Assembly (NCBI RefSeq): GCF_029675105.1 | Contig: NZ_JAQQFV010000003.1 | Span: 62,001-126,000 of the forward strand | DNA from: Nocardia anocheti | Lineage (GTDB): Bacteria; Actinomycetota; Actinomycetes; Mycobacteriales; Mycobacteriaceae | Length of the DNA stretch: 64,000 nt | Direction: 5' to 3' | Part shown: piece by piece, positions 16,804 through 28,424 of the stretch | Layout: each line of letters begins with the position of its first letter | Numbering within the stretch: the stretch's first letter is position 1 | Program-made: the position numbers and the translations under genes | Notes under the pieces: model-generated | Told to the model about the DNA's origin: nothing | The model's input: the letters and a program-made list of their open reading frames with translations, nothing else | The model's database searches: none

Positions 16804-17682
16804 ATGGGAAAGCTCGACGGACGCGTCGCCGTCATCACCGGCGCCGGTCGCGGTATCGGCCGTGAACACGCGCTGCTGTTCGCCCGCGAGGGCGCGGCGG
16901 TGGTGGTCAACGATCTCGGCGGCGCCAACGACGGCACCGGCACCGATGCCGGTCCGGCCCAGCAGGTGGTCGACGAGATCGTCGCCGCCGGTGGCAAGGC
17001 CGTGGCCAACACCGACAACATCGCCACCTGGGACGGCGCCAAGGAACTCATCGATCAGGCGATCGCGGAGTACGGCCGCCTGGACGTGGTGGTCAACAAC
17101 GCGGGCATCCTGCGCGACGCCTTCATCGCCGGGATGGACGAATCCCAGTGGGACGCCGTCATCGCGGTGCACCTCAAGGGCCACGCGGCCACCCTGCACC
17201 ACGCCGCGGCCTACTGGAAGGCGCAGTCCAAGGCGGGCAACCCCGTCAACGCCGCGGTGATCAACACCGCCTCGGCCTCGGGCACGTTCATGCCCAACGC
17301 CGGTCAGGGCAACTACGGTGCGGCCAAGGCCGGGATCGCCGCGCTGACGCTGGTCGCCGCCGACGAGCTCGAGCGCTACGGCGTGCGGGTCAACGCGATC
17401 GCCCCGATCGCGCGCACCCGGCTCACCCTGGCCACCCCGGGCATGGGCGCGCTGTTCGCCGCCGAGGTCCCCGAGGGCGAGTTCGACGCGTTCGCGCCGT
17501 CGAACATCTCGCCGCTGGTGGCCCACCTGGCCGAGGCCGACTGCCCGCTCACCGGCAAGGTGTTCGCGGTGCAGGGCGGGGCGATCGTGGAACTGGCCGG
17601 GTGGCACGACGTGCGCACGGTCGAGACCGACGGCCCGTGGACCATCGACGAGGTCGCCGCTCGGCTGAAGGAGACCAGCTAG
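16804..17682 (+). CDS. Short-chain dehydrogenase, MFE-2/Hsd4-like 3-hydroxyacyl-CoA dehydrogenase
   Basis: 292 aa. The cofactor motif is TGAGRGIG, followed by NNAG, the Ser in NTASASG and the YGAAK catalytic Tyr/Lys. VVVNDLGGAN after strand 2 fits NAD specificity and the peroxisomal multifunctional enzyme type 2 group. It likely oxidises the (R)-3-hydroxyacyl-CoA made by the MaoC hydratase to the 3-ketoacyl-CoA. GGAGACAAGACTG precedes the ATG. Operon position agrees with the role. Confidence 0.88.
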   Translation: MGKLDGRVAVITGAGRGIGREHALLFAREGAAVVVNDLGGANDGTGTDAGPAQQVVDEIVAAGGKAVANTDNIATWDGAKELIDQAIAEYGRLDVVVNNAGILRDAFIAGMDESQWDAVIAVHLKGHAATLHHAAAYWKAQSKAGNPVNAAVINTASASGTFMPNAGQGNYGAAKAGIAALTLVAADELERYGVRVNAIAPIARTRLTLATPGMGALFAAEVPEGEFDAFAPSNISPLVAHLAEADCPLTGKVFAVQGGAIVELAGWHDVRTVETDGPWTIDEVAARLKETS

Positions 17683-17684
17683 CC

Positions 17685-19898
17685 ATGGCGCGCACCAGCT
17701 ATGAGCTCGGCGTGGGCGTCAGCGAGGACCACCTGGCCCTCGCCGACGCCGTGCGCGGCTTCGTCGAACGCACCATCACACCCGACACCGTCCGCGCCGC
17801 CGTCGAATCCAGCGACGCGGGCAAGCGACTGCCGTACTGGGACGCGCTCGTCGCCCAGGATCTGCTCGGCCTGCACGTGGCCGAGGAGTCCGGTGGGCAG
17901 GGCGCGGGACTGCTGACCCTGGCCGTCGCGCTCGAGCCCCTCGGGCGCGGCCTGCACACCGGCCCGTTCGTGCCGACCGCGCTGGCCAGCGCCGTGCTCG
18001 CCCAGGTGGGCGGGGCATGGGCGGCGGCCCAGCTGCCAGGGCTGACCGACGGCTCGCGCACCGGCGCCGTCGCGACCGCGTCGGCCCTGACCGGCACCGA
18101 GCGTGACGGGGTGCTCGTGGTCGACGGCATCGCCGACGGTGTGCTCGGCGCGCTGGGGGCCGATGTGATCCTCGCGCCGGTCACCGTCGACGGCACGCGG
18201 CGGTGGGTGGCCTTCGAGAACACCGACCTGACCGTGACCGCCCAGGACAGCGTCGACGTGCTGCGCGGTTCGGCGTGGCTGCACGCGGATTCGGTCGAGG
18301 TCCCGCTGGAGCGGGTGCTGGACGTGTCCGCCGAGCGGGTGCGCTCGGTGGCCGCGGTGGTGCTCGGCGCCGAAGCGGTCGGCGTCATGTCGTGGTGTGT
18401 GTCGACCGCGTCGGAATACGCGAAGACCCGGGTGCAGTTCGGTCGTCCGATCGGGCAGTTCCAGGGCGTCAAGCACAAGTGCGCCCAGATGGGCATCGCG
18501 TTGGAGAAGGCGCGCGCGGTGCTGTGGGACGCGGCGTTCGCGCTGGACCGGGCCGACGAGACCGCCGACTACGCCGCCGCCATCGCCGGACTGATCATTC
18601 CCGACGCCGCGGTGCAGGTGGCGCAGGACTGCATCCAGGTGCACGGCGGCATCGGGTTCACCTGGGAGCACGACGCGCACCTGTACTACCGGCGGACGCT
18701 GGCCCTGCGCGGTCTGCTCGGCGCGCGCGACGAACGCGCCGAGGCGGTCGCGGGTTACGCCCTGGCCGGGCTGACGCTGTCGAGCGAACTGGAACTGCCC
18801 GCCGAGGCGGAGCGGATCCGGGCCGAGGTGAAGGCCGAACTGGCCACGATCGCCGCCATCGACGACGAGGACGAGCAGCTGGTCGCCCTGGGTGACGGCG
18901 GCTGGAACCTGCCGCACCTGCCCCGGCCCTACGGCCGTTCGGCCTCGCCGCTCGAGCAGGTCGTCATCGCCCAGGAGATCAAGGCCTCCGGCATCCCGAT
19001 GCCGCAGCTGCTCATGGGCACCTGGGCGGTCGGGGCGATCGTGCCGCACGGCGACGAGCGGCAGAAGCGCGAACTGGTCGTGCCGACGCTGCGCGGCGAG
19101 GTGGTGTGGTGCCAGCTGTTCAGTGAGCCGGGCGCCGGTTCGGACCTGGCGAGCCTGACCACCAAGGCGGTCAAGGTCGACGGCGGCTGGAAGGTGACGG
19201 GTCAGAAGATCTGGACCACGGTCGCCCAGTTCGCCGAGTGGGCCATGCTGATCGCGCGGACCAGCCCGGACAAGCCCAAGCACGAGGGCATCACCTACTT
19301 CGTGCTGGACATGTCCTCGCCCGGTATCACCGTGCGCCCGCTGCGCGAGATGACCGGCTCGGCGCTGTTCAACGAGGTCTTCCTCGACGACGTCTTCATC
19401 CCCGACGAGAACGTGGTCGGGGCCGTCGACGACGGCTGGCACGTGGCCCGCACGACCCTGGCGGGCGAGCGGGTGGCGCTGAGCCAGAAGATGGAGGCCT
19501 ACGCCACCGACACCGACCTGCTGCGCTTCGCGGTGGGCCGGGAGCTCTCGCCGGTGGCGCGCTACCGGGTCGGCGAGCTCATGGCCGAGAGCCGCGCGGT
19601 GGACGTGATCGGCTCGCGGGTGGTGCTCAAGCAGCTGTCCGGGATCGACGTGTCGACCACCTCCAGCGTCGGCAAGCTGCTGGGAATGGCGCTGGGACAG
19701 GCCATCTCGGAGTTCGTCGTCGCCGAACTCGGCATCGCCGGAGTGGTCTCGGTGCCGGGTGAGCGCAGTGATCACGCGATGGAACAGCTCATCGCCGGTC
19801 GCGCCACCACCATCTACGGCGGCACCACCGAGGTGCAGCTCAATGTGATCGGTGAGCGGATGCTCGGCCTGCCCCGAGATGCCTCGGTGAACAGCTGA
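17685..19898 (+). CDS. Fused tandem acyl-CoA dehydrogenase (FadE6-like)
   Basis: 737 aa, two acyl-CoA dehydrogenase units in one chain. The first half (about 1-365) has RVQFGRPIGQFQGVKHK and QVHGGIGFTWEHD. The second half (about 385-737) has the FAD/substrate motif CQLFSEPGAGSDLASL and ends IYGGTTEVQLNVIGERMLG. A Glu at residue 595 (LAGERVAL) is in the helix-G position used as catalytic base by isovaleryl-type enzymes. In mycobacterial steroid metabolism similar halves occur as separate alpha and beta FadE subunits; here they are fused, as in FadE6. It would start the cycle by alpha,beta-dehydrogenation of a bulky acyl-CoA. Confidence 0.88.
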   Translation: MARTSYELGVGVSEDHLALADAVRGFVERTITPDTVRAAVESSDAGKRLPYWDALVAQDLLGLHVAEESGGQGAGLLTLAVALEPLGRGLHTGPFVPTALASAVLAQVGGAWAAAQLPGLTDGSRTGAVATASALTGTERDGVLVVDGIADGVLGALGADVILAPVTVDGTRRWVAFENTDLTVTAQDSVDVLRGSAWLHADSVEVPLERVLDVSAERVRSVAAVVLGAEAVGVMSWCVSTASEYAKTRVQFGRPIGQFQGVKHKCAQMGIALEKARAVLWDAAFALDRADETADYAAAIAGLIIPDAAVQVAQDCIQVHGGIGFTWEHDAHLYYRRTLALRGLLGARDERAEAVAGYALAGLTLSSELELPAEAERIRAEVKAELATIAAIDDEDEQLVALGDGGWNLPHLPRPYGRSASPLEQVVIAQEIKASGIPMPQLLMGTWAVGAIVPHGDERQKRELVVPTLRGEVVWCQLFSEPGAGSDLASLTTKAVKVDGGWKVTGQKIWTTVAQFAEWAMLIARTSPDKPKHEGITYFVLDMSSPGITVRPLREMTGSALFNEVFLDDVFIPDENVVGAVDDGWHVARTTLAGERVALSQKMEAYATDTDLLRFAVGRELSPVARYRVGELMAESRAVDVIGSRVVLKQLSGIDVSTTSSVGKLLGMALGQAISEFVVAELGIAGVVSVPGERSDHAMEQLIAGRATTIYGGTTEVQLNVIGERMLGLPRDASVNS

Positions 19899-19903
19899 TC
19901 GCC

Positions 19904-19936
19904 CCCGGTTCCCGGACAACGTTTCCGGGAACCGGG
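19904..19936 (+). terminator. 13-bp stem terminator after the FadE operon
   Basis: The arms 19904-19916 and 19924-19936 are perfect complements around a 7-nt loop and start 5 bp after the stop codon. A second small hairpin, GGGGCCC-GAA-GGGCCCC, is at 19980-19996, in the leader of the next gene. Confidence 0.78.
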
Positions 19937-20035
19937 CCGCTCACCCGTCGAACACCCCGATGTGTTTAGTGTTCTTGCAGGGGCCCGAAGGGCCCCGCCC
20001 GAGCGCGCCAGCGCTCCGAGAAACACAGGAGGACC

Positions 20036-20728
20036 GTGACCGCACAGCACGCCGACGGGCGGGCGAGCCGATGGGATCGGCATCGCGCCGACCGGCGGGA
20101 ACGTATCCTCGCAGCGGCTCTCGCCGCGGTGCAGGCCAAGGGTGCCTCGGTGGGTGTCCAGGAGATCGCGGACCTGGCCGAGGTCCCGCGCTCGGTGCTC
20201 TATCGCCTGTTCAAGGACCGTCGCGATCTCGACGAACAGTTGCGCGCGCGCATTCTCGAGGACCTCATGGGGGTGCTCGAGCCCACGCTGAACCCCGAGG
20301 GCACCGTCGCCGAGGCGATCGCGCGCTCGGTGGACACCTATGTGGGCTGGATCGCGGTGAATCCGCGGCTGCACTACTTCCTCGGCGCCGGGTCCGACGG
20401 GCGCGAAGGGCGGCGCAACTCGCCGCTGGTGTCCGGGACCAAGATCGCCATCGCGGGCACCGTGCGCGAGGTCTTCGAGAACGCGCTGCGCGCGCAGGGC
20501 GCGCCGACCACGATCGCCGAGCCGATGGCGTTCGGCCTGGTCGGCTTCGTCGACGGCAGTGTGAACCGCTGGTTGAGCCAGTCCATGCAACCGATGACGG
20601 CCGCGGAACTGTCGTCCTACCTGCAGGAAGCCATCTGGGCGATCGTGGACAACAGCCTGCGCAAGGCCGGGGTCATGCTCAATCCGCTGACCCCGATCGC
20701 CGAACTGGTCAACGCTCCGGCGAAATAG
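20036..20728 (+). CDS. TetR family transcriptional regulator
   Basis: 230 aa. The N-terminal HTH (residues about 20-66) runs RRERILAAALAAVQAKGASV, VQEIADLAEVPRSVLYRLFKDRRDL, matching TetR_N. The C-terminal ligand domain is helical (EPMAFGLVGFVDGSVNRWL). AGGAGG precedes the GTG start. It lies between the FadE operon and a lipase gene, and a perfect palindrome at 20758-20776 just after its stop is a likely binding site. It may control the lipase, the upstream operon, or both. Confidence 0.88.
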   Translation: MTAQHADGRASRWDRHRADRRERILAAALAAVQAKGASVGVQEIADLAEVPRSVLYRLFKDRRDLDEQLRARILEDLMGVLEPTLNPEGTVAEAIARSVDTYVGWIAVNPRLHYFLGAGSDGREGRRNSPLVSGTKIAIAGTVREVFENALRAQGAPTTIAEPMAFGLVGFVDGSVNRWLSQSMQPMTAAELSSYLQEAIWAIVDNSLRKAGVMLNPLTPIAELVNAPAK

Positions 20729-20757
20729 ATGTAACGAGAAGTAGCGGCTACGCTTGT

Positions 20758-20776
20758 GTGGTACCTCAAGTACCAC
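20758..20776. promoter_or_regulatory. TetR-type operator before the lipase gene
   Basis: GTGGTAC-N5-GTACCAC, perfect 7-bp arms, total 19 bp, 36 bp before the lipase ATG. Size and symmetry fit a TetR dimer, and the adjacent tetR gene is the natural candidate. Confidence 0.6.
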
Positions 20777-20812
20777 TAATCTGGTCGATGTACCCGTGAT
20801 TAGGAGACATCG

Positions 20813-22174
20813 ATGACGCTGTCCGCCCCCGGCTCGGCTGACCTGCGCGCCGAGTGCTGGCCCGCGCCCACCCGCGCGACGCTGCCCGACGACGATCCGT
20901 TCTACCTGCCCGCGCCCGGCTTCGAGCAGGAGCCCGAGGGCACGGTGCTGCGCTGGCGGCCGGTCGAGCTGGCCGCGTTCGGCCTGGTACCGCTGCGGGC
21001 GACCGCCTGGCAGCTGCTCTACCGCACCACCGATCTCAACGGGCAACCCGACGCCACCGTCACCACCGTGATCGCCCCGGTGGGCGGTGTCACCGCCGAC
21101 ACCCCGCTGCTGTCGTTCCAGTGCGCCATCGACGCCATCTCCTCGCGCGGTTTCCCGTCCTACTCGCTGCAACGCGGCTCGCGCGCGATCGGCACCTTCG
21201 CCCACGTCGAACTGCTCTGCTTCATGGACGCGCTCAAGCGCGGCTGGGCGCTGTCGATCCCCGATCACGAGGGCATGCTCGGTGCCTGGGGCGCCCCGCG
21301 CGAACCCGGCTACCGCACCCTCGACGGCGTGCGCGCCGCCCAGCGCTTCGCCCCGCTGGGGCTGGCCGCGGACTGTCAGGTGGGCCTGTGGGGCTACTCC
21401 GGCGGCGGCCTGGCCACCTCCTGGGCAGCCGAGGTCGCGCCCACCTACGCGCCCGAACTCGACATCGCCGGGGCAGTGCTCGGCTCGCCGGTCGGCGATC
21501 TGGTGGAGACCTTCCACCGGCTCAACGGCAGCCTGCACGCCGGTCTGCCGACGCTGGTCGTCGCGGCTCTGCGGCGCGTCTACCCCGCCTTCGACGCGGC
21601 GATCGAGGCGCACATCTCCGACGAGGGGCGCGCGATCCTCGACCGCGCCGCGCGCAGCACCACCGGCGCCGCGGTGCTGCGGCTGATCCGGCACAACCTG
21701 GACCTGCACACCACCTCGCTCCCGATCGCGGAGGTCCTCGCGCTCGCGGAGCTGGTCGCGATGTTCGCCGACCTGGAGCTGGGAACCGTCGCGCCCGAGG
21801 TGCCGCTGCTGGTGGTGCAGTCGACGCACGATCAGATCATCGCCGCGGAGGGCATCGACGCCCTGGTCGACCGCTACCGCGCGCACGGCGCCCAGGTGAC
21901 CTACCTGCGCGACCGGTGCAGCGAGCACCTGGGCCTGCTGCCGATCTCGACGCCGCTGAGCCTGAACTGGCTGGCCGACCGGTTCGCCGGGCACCGGCCG
22001 ACGCCCTCGGCGACCACCACGGTGTGGAGCCTGCTGCGGCTGCCCGCGGGCCATCGCGGGCTGGGCGATCTGGTGCGCGGCGCTGCCCAGGCGCTGTTCG
22101 CGCGACCGCTGACGCCCTCGGCGAGCCGTCGCGAGGACGTGCTGCGCAAGAAAGCGGCCCGCCCGGCCGCCTGA
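20813..22174 (+). CDS. Secretory-lipase-family (LIP, PF03583) esterase/lipase
   Basis: 453 aa, alpha/beta hydrolase with the nucleophile elbow GYSGG (GLWGYSGGGLATSW near residue 200) and PLLVVQSTHDQII for the acidic residue, then SEHLG for His. It resembles triacylglycerol lipases of mycolata. No clear N-terminal signal peptide is seen (MTLSAPGSADLRAEC), so it may be cytoplasmic or exported otherwise. TTAGGAGACATCG precedes the ATG. It may release fatty acids for the neighbouring beta-oxidation enzymes. Confidence 0.82.
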   Translation: MTLSAPGSADLRAECWPAPTRATLPDDDPFYLPAPGFEQEPEGTVLRWRPVELAAFGLVPLRATAWQLLYRTTDLNGQPDATVTTVIAPVGGVTADTPLLSFQCAIDAISSRGFPSYSLQRGSRAIGTFAHVELLCFMDALKRGWALSIPDHEGMLGAWGAPREPGYRTLDGVRAAQRFAPLGLAADCQVGLWGYSGGGLATSWAAEVAPTYAPELDIAGAVLGSPVGDLVETFHRLNGSLHAGLPTLVVAALRRVYPAFDAAIEAHISDEGRAILDRAARSTTGAAVLRLIRHNLDLHTTSLPIAEVLALAELVAMFADLELGTVAPEVPLLVVQSTHDQIIAAEGIDALVDRYRAHGAQVTYLRDRCSEHLGLLPISTPLSLNWLADRFAGHRPTPSATTTVWSLLRLPAGHRGLGDLVRGAAQALFARPLTPSASRREDVLRKKAARPAA

Positions 22175-22241
22175 GCGGGGCGACGAATATCGAAACCTGC
22201 CGCCCGGCAGGTGCGTTGGTGTGGAGTGAGGGGACAGGTTC

Positions 22242-23282
22242 GTGGGGTTGGTCGCGGATGTGCCGCGCGCGGTGCGCAATGTGTGGTCGGTGTCGTTCGG
22301 CGGGGGGATCGAGTCGGATGATCCGGCGCCGTCGACGACGATCTACGACGGCGAGCACCGGCATCTGAAGCGCTTCGACCGCGCGACTCCGGCCACCGGG
22401 AACCCGGTGCTGCTGGTGCCGCCGCTGGCGGTGACCCCGTCCTGCTTCGACCTGCGCCCCGGCCAGAGCCTGGTGCGCTACCTGCTCGAGCAGGGCAGGC
22501 AGCCCTATGTCATCGACTACGGCCACTTCGGCTACGCCGACCGCGATCTCGGGCTCGAGGACTGGACCCACGACATCCTGCCCGAAGCGATCCGGCGCGT
22601 CGCCGAGGAACACGACGGCCCGGTCGACCTGATCGGCTGGTCGCTCGGCGGAGTCATCTCGCTGCTCACCGCCGCCGCCCACGCGGACCTGCCGATCGCC
22701 TCGATCACCGCGCTGGCCCCGCCCATCGATCAGCGCCGCACCGCCATGCTGACCCCGCTGCGGCTGGTCGGCAAGCTCACCGGCGGCCGGGAGATGGCCC
22801 TAGCGACCCGGATCATGGGCGGTATCCCGCAGGAATTCGTGCGGATCGGGTTCCGGTTGCAGGCCTTCGACCGGGAACTGTCCCGGCCGATGTTCCTGGC
22901 GCGCAACGCCCTCGACACCGAAGCGCTGGCCCGGATGGAGGCCACCGACCGCTTCATGTCCAGCATGCCCGGCTATCCCGGCCGCTCCTACTGGCAGATC
23001 CACCGCAGCCTGGTGTTGCGCAACGAGCTCGCCACCGGCTCGGTGCGGCTGCGCTCGGACCTGGTGATCGAGCTGGCCAAAGTCACCTGCCGGGTGCTGC
23101 TCATCGGCAGCCGCGGCGATGTGGTGGTGCCCGCCACCTCGGTGCGCCGCGGCCTGGACGTGCTGCCGCACGCGGCCGAGGCGCGCTTCGTCGAGGTCCG
23201 CGGCGGTCACCTGGGCCTGCTGGCCAGCGCGACCGCCGCGGAATCGACCTATCCGGCGATCGAGGAGTTCCTCAGCCGCTGA
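22242..23282 (+). CDS. Alpha/beta hydrolase, PHA-synthase-like
   Basis: 346 aa. VLLVPPLAVTPSCFDLRPGQSLVRYLLEQGRQ and YVIDYG are typical of the PhaC/PhaC-like hydrolase group. The lipase box is GWSLGG (Ser), not the Cys box (GxCxG) of true PHA synthases, so polymerase activity is unlikely. His is in RGGHLGLL near the C-terminus, and the acid is in GSRGDVVVP. Start GTG 22242 after GAGGGG. Its last 11 bp overlap the convergent FadD gene. Likely an acyl hydrolase/thioesterase; substrate unknown. Confidence 0.75.
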   Translation: MGLVADVPRAVRNVWSVSFGGGIESDDPAPSTTIYDGEHRHLKRFDRATPATGNPVLLVPPLAVTPSCFDLRPGQSLVRYLLEQGRQPYVIDYGHFGYADRDLGLEDWTHDILPEAIRRVAEEHDGPVDLIGWSLGGVISLLTAAAHADLPIASITALAPPIDQRRTAMLTPLRLVGKLTGGREMALATRIMGGIPQEFVRIGFRLQAFDRELSRPMFLARNALDTEALARMEATDRFMSSMPGYPGRSYWQIHRSLVLRNELATGSVRLRSDLVIELAKVTCRVLLIGSRGDVVVPATSVRRGLDVLPHAAEARFVEVRGGHLGLLASATAAESTYPAIEEFLSR

Positions 23283-24846
23283 TCGCGGCCGCCGTGCCGT
23301 GCTCGTCGCGCAGCTGGTGCTTGACGACCTTGCCCCCGGCATTGCGCGGCAGCGCCCCGACCACGACCAGCGCCTTGGGGTGCTTGTAGCGGGCCAGGTG
23401 GGCGTTGAGGTGCTCGGTGAGGTCGGCCAGTTCGATCGGCTCGGCGTCGTCGACCGCGACCACCGCCACGGGCACCTCGCCCCACTTCTCGTCGGGTCGT
23501 CCGATCACCGCGGCCTCGCGGATACGGGGATGGGCGAACAGCACGTTCTCCACCTCGGCGCAGTAGATGTTCTCGCCGCCGGAGATGATCATGTCCTTCT
23601 TGCGGTCCACCACGTAGACGAAGCCCTCGTCGTCGCGACGCACCAGGTCACCGGAGTGGAACCAGCCACCGGCGAAGGCGTCGGCGGTGGCGCGCGGGTT
23701 GTTCCAGTACTCGCGCATGAGCGTCGGTCCGCGATAGACGATCTCGCCGATCTCACCGGGCGCCACATCGTTCATCTCGTCGTCGACGATGCGGGTGGCG
23801 ATGGTCGGAATGGGCTTGCCGACCGAACCCAGCTTGCGGATGGCGTCCTCGCCGTCGAGCACACAGGTGATCGGTGACATCTCCGTCTGCCCGAACACCG
23901 CGACATTGAGCGCCCGAGGAAACGTCTCGGCCATCGCGCGCAGCACCGTGTCCGAGGCGGGCGCGGCGCCCCAGCTGATCACCCGCAGCCGCAGATCCCG
24001 CTGCGGCACAGTGGGATCGGCGCAGACGATCTGCCACTGCGCGGGGACCAGGAACACCGAGGTGGCCCGCTCACGTTCCCACGCGTCGAGCACCTCGGTG
24101 GCGTCGAAGGCCTGGAGCGGGTGGATCACCGTGAGCGCGCCGAGCACGAAACAGCAGGCGATACTGCCCAATCCGGCGATGTGGAACAGCGGCGAGGCAC
24201 AGAAGGCGATGTCGTCGTCGGTGTAGCGCATGGCCCGGATACAGGTCAGCGCCTGGGCCTGCATGTTGAGGTGGGTCAGCACCGCGCCCTTGGGGCTGCC
24301 GGTGGTGCCCGAGGTGTACATGATCAGCGCGGCCGAGTCCTCGGGCACGTCACGCGGTGCGTGCGGCACGCCCTCCTCGGCGATGAGATCCTCGTAGCCG
24401 AGCACGCCGTCACCGGTCGGCGCGCCGACCACGATCCGGGTGCGCAGCGTGTCGGTGCCCATGGCCACGGCGGCGGCCAGCGGCGCCAGCACGGCATCGG
24501 TGATGAGCACGGCGCTGCCGCTGTCGTTCACCTGATAGACCAGCTCGGGCGGGGTGAGCCGGAAGTTCACCGGCACCGCGATGGCGCCGAGGGTGTTCAC
24601 CGCGAACACCGATTCGATGTACTCGGTGTTGTTGAGCATCAGGATCATCACCCGGTCGCCCGCCTCGACACCGCGGCGGGCCAGCGCGTCGGCCAGGCGC
24701 TGGACGCGGGCGTGCAGGGTCCCCCAGGTGGTGGTCTCGCCCAGGAACCGCAGCGCGGGAGCGTCCGGGATGGTGGTGGCGTGCAGGGCGATCTGGTTCA
24801 TCCAGTGGTTGCGGCGCGAGCGCAGCGGTTCGACGGCAGTGGTCAT
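23272..24846 (-). CDS. Fatty-acid-CoA ligase (FadD, FadD5-like)
   Basis: 524 aa ANL enzyme. Motifs: YTSGTTGSPKGAVLTH (near 178), VFGQTEMSP (near 310), FHSGDLVRRDDEGFVYVVDRKKD (near 390), GGENIYCAEVE and the catalytic Lys in NAGGKVVKHQL near the C-terminus. All elements for acyl-AMP and acyl-CoA formation are present. It is the last gene of the minus-strand operon oxidoreductase-hydratase-ligase that diverges from aldehyde dehydrogenase/FadE. It should activate the acid produced by the aldehyde dehydrogenase for beta-oxidation. Substrate inferred only from context. Confidence 0.88.
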   Translation of the reverse strand: MTTAVEPLRSRRNHWMNQIALHATTIPDAPALRFLGETTTWGTLHARVQRLADALARRGVEAGDRVMILMLNNTEYIESVFAVNTLGAIAVPVNFRLTPPELVYQVNDSGSAVLITDAVLAPLAAAVAMGTDTLRTRIVVGAPTGDGVLGYEDLIAEEGVPHAPRDVPEDSAALIMYTSGTTGSPKGAVLTHLNMQAQALTCIRAMRYTDDDIAFCASPLFHIAGLGSIACCFVLGALTVIHPLQAFDATEVLDAWERERATSVFLVPAQWQIVCADPTVPQRDLRLRVISWGAAPASDTVLRAMAETFPRALNVAVFGQTEMSPITCVLDGEDAIRKLGSVGKPIPTIATRIVDDEMNDVAPGEIGEIVYRGPTLMREYWNNPRATADAFAGGWFHSGDLVRRDDEGFVYVVDRKKDMIISGGENIYCAEVENVLFAHPRIREAAVIGRPDEKWGEVPVAVVAVDDAEPIELADLTEHLNAHLARYKHPKALVVVGALPRNAGGKVVKHQLRDEHGTAAAISG

Positions 24847-24867
24847 GGAAACGTCTCCTCGGGAGGA

Positions 24868-26786
<1,919 letters not shown>

Positions 26787-26880
26787 TCAATAGGCCGCGC
26801 CGTCCGCCGGGCCCCGAGGACTCCCTGTCCGAGCCGCGTCGCGCGGGACCGCCGCCGAGCAATCCGAAGGATGGTCGAGA

Positions 26881-28389
26881 ATGACCGAAACTCCCACTAC
26901 CGCCCCCATTTCTGCGACAATGGTCCACACCCTGGACCCGGCCACCGGCGAGACCGTCGGCAGCTGGGCCGTCGACGACGCGGCGAGCGTGGCCGCGGCC
27001 GTCGCCAGGGCCAGGACCGCCGCGCAGACGTGGCGTGAACTCGGGTTCACCGGGCGGAAGCGGGCACTGCAGCGCTGGGCCGCGGGCATCGTGAATAACA
27101 TCGACGAGTTCTGCGCGCTGATCAAAGCCGAGAACGGCAAGCCACTCGACGACGCCTACCTCGAGGTGATCACCGCCGTCGAGCACCTGAACTGGGCCGC
27201 GGAGAACGCGGGCAAGGTGCTGAAGCCGCAGAAGGTCTTTCCCGGCCTGATGATGGCCAACCACGAGGCCGTCATCGAGCAGCGCCCGCACGGGGTGGTC
27301 GGCGTGATCGGTCCGTGGAACTATCCCGTCTACACGCCCAACGGGTCCATCGCCTACGCGCTGGCCGCGGGCAACACCGTCGTGTTCAAGCCCAGCGAGC
27401 TCACCCTCGGCGTCGGGCACTGGTTCGCCGACGCGTTCACCAAGGCCAATCCCACGCTGCCGCAGGGCATTCTGAGCGTGGTCAGCGGCGACGGCGCGAC
27501 CGGCCGCGCGCTGGTGGAATCCGACGTCGACATGATCGCCTTCACCGGCTCCACCGCCACCGGCAAGCGGATCATGGCCGCCGCCGCGGCGAAGCTGACC
27601 CCGGTGGTCCTGGAATGCGGTGGCAAGGACGCGGCCATCGTCGCCGAGGACGCCGATGTCGCCGCGGCCGCCGACGCCATCGTCTGGTCGGCCATCGCCA
27701 ACTCCGGGCAGACCTGTGTCGGTACCGAACGCTGCTACGTGGTGAACTCGGTGCTCGACGAGTTCGTCGCCGAGGTCACCCGGCGGGTCGCCGACCTGAA
27801 GCCCGGCTCCGGTCCCGCTGCCGCCTACGGCCCGATGACCCTGCCCGCCCAGCTCGACATCGTCACCGAGCATGTCGAAGACGCCCTGGCCAAGGGCGCC
27901 AAGGCCGTCGTCGGCGGTCGCGAGGCGATCCAGGCGCCCTTCGTGAGCCCGATCGTGCTGCTCGATACCCCCGAGGACTCCCTCGCCGTCGCGGAGGAGA
28001 CCTTCGGCCCCACCCTCACCATCCGCGGCGTCGCCGACGTCGAGGAGGCCATCCGGCTGTCCAACGCCTCGCGCTACGGGCTGGCCTCGACGGTGTTCTC
28101 CCGCAAGCGCGGCATGGAGATCGCCCGGCAGCTGCGCGTCGGCGCCACCTCGGTGAACAGCGCCGCCGCCTACGCCGCCATTCCGGCGCTGCCGTTCGGC
28201 GGGGTGGGGGAGTCCGGGATCGGCCGCATCCACGGCGCGGCCGGACTGCTCGGTTTCACCCGGCCGCACTCGATCGCGCGGCAGCGCTTCGCCGTTCCCG
28301 GGATGGTGCTGCTCTCGTTCTCCCGGACCGCGTCGACCATGTCGCTGGTCCGTAAACTCACCGCCCGCCGTTTCGGGCGCGCCAAGTAA
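26881..28389 (+). CDS. Aldehyde dehydrogenase (NAD(P)-dependent)
   Basis: 502 aa ALDH superfamily. VIGPWNYPVYTP, the general base Glu245 in VLECGGKDA and the nucleophile Cys279 in SGQTCVGTE are all present, as is LPFGGVGESGIGR. The C-terminus is longer than usual and hydrophobic-basic (GMVLLSFSRTASTMSLVRKLTARRF), suggestive of membrane association, as in fatty aldehyde dehydrogenases. It is transcribed with an acyl-CoA dehydrogenase and controlled from a region carrying two motif copies. Oxidation of a long lipid aldehyde is likely; Lcp cleavage products, which are aldehydes, would be fitting substrates (inference). Confidence 0.9.
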   Translation: MTETPTTAPISATMVHTLDPATGETVGSWAVDDAASVAAAVARARTAAQTWRELGFTGRKRALQRWAAGIVNNIDEFCALIKAENGKPLDDAYLEVITAVEHLNWAAENAGKVLKPQKVFPGLMMANHEAVIEQRPHGVVGVIGPWNYPVYTPNGSIAYALAAGNTVVFKPSELTLGVGHWFADAFTKANPTLPQGILSVVSGDGATGRALVESDVDMIAFTGSTATGKRIMAAAAAKLTPVVLECGGKDAAIVAEDADVAAAADAIVWSAIANSGQTCVGTERCYVVNSVLDEFVAEVTRRVADLKPGSGPAAAYGPMTLPAQLDIVTEHVEDALAKGAKAVVGGREAIQAPFVSPIVLLDTPEDSLAVAEETFGPTLTIRGVADVEEAIRLSNASRYGLASTVFSRKRGMEIARQLRVGATSVNSAAAYAAIPALPFGGVGESGIGRIHGAAGLLGFTRPHSIARQRFAVPGMVLLSFSRTASTMSLVRKLTARRFGRAK

Positions 28390-28424
28390 CCCATCACCAT
28401 CCACGAAAGCAGAGGAACACACTC

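Noticed and set aside
22242..23282. PHA synthase with storage-polymer function
   Set aside because: The nucleophile box has Ser (GWSLGG), not the Cys of PHA synthases, and the protein is short.
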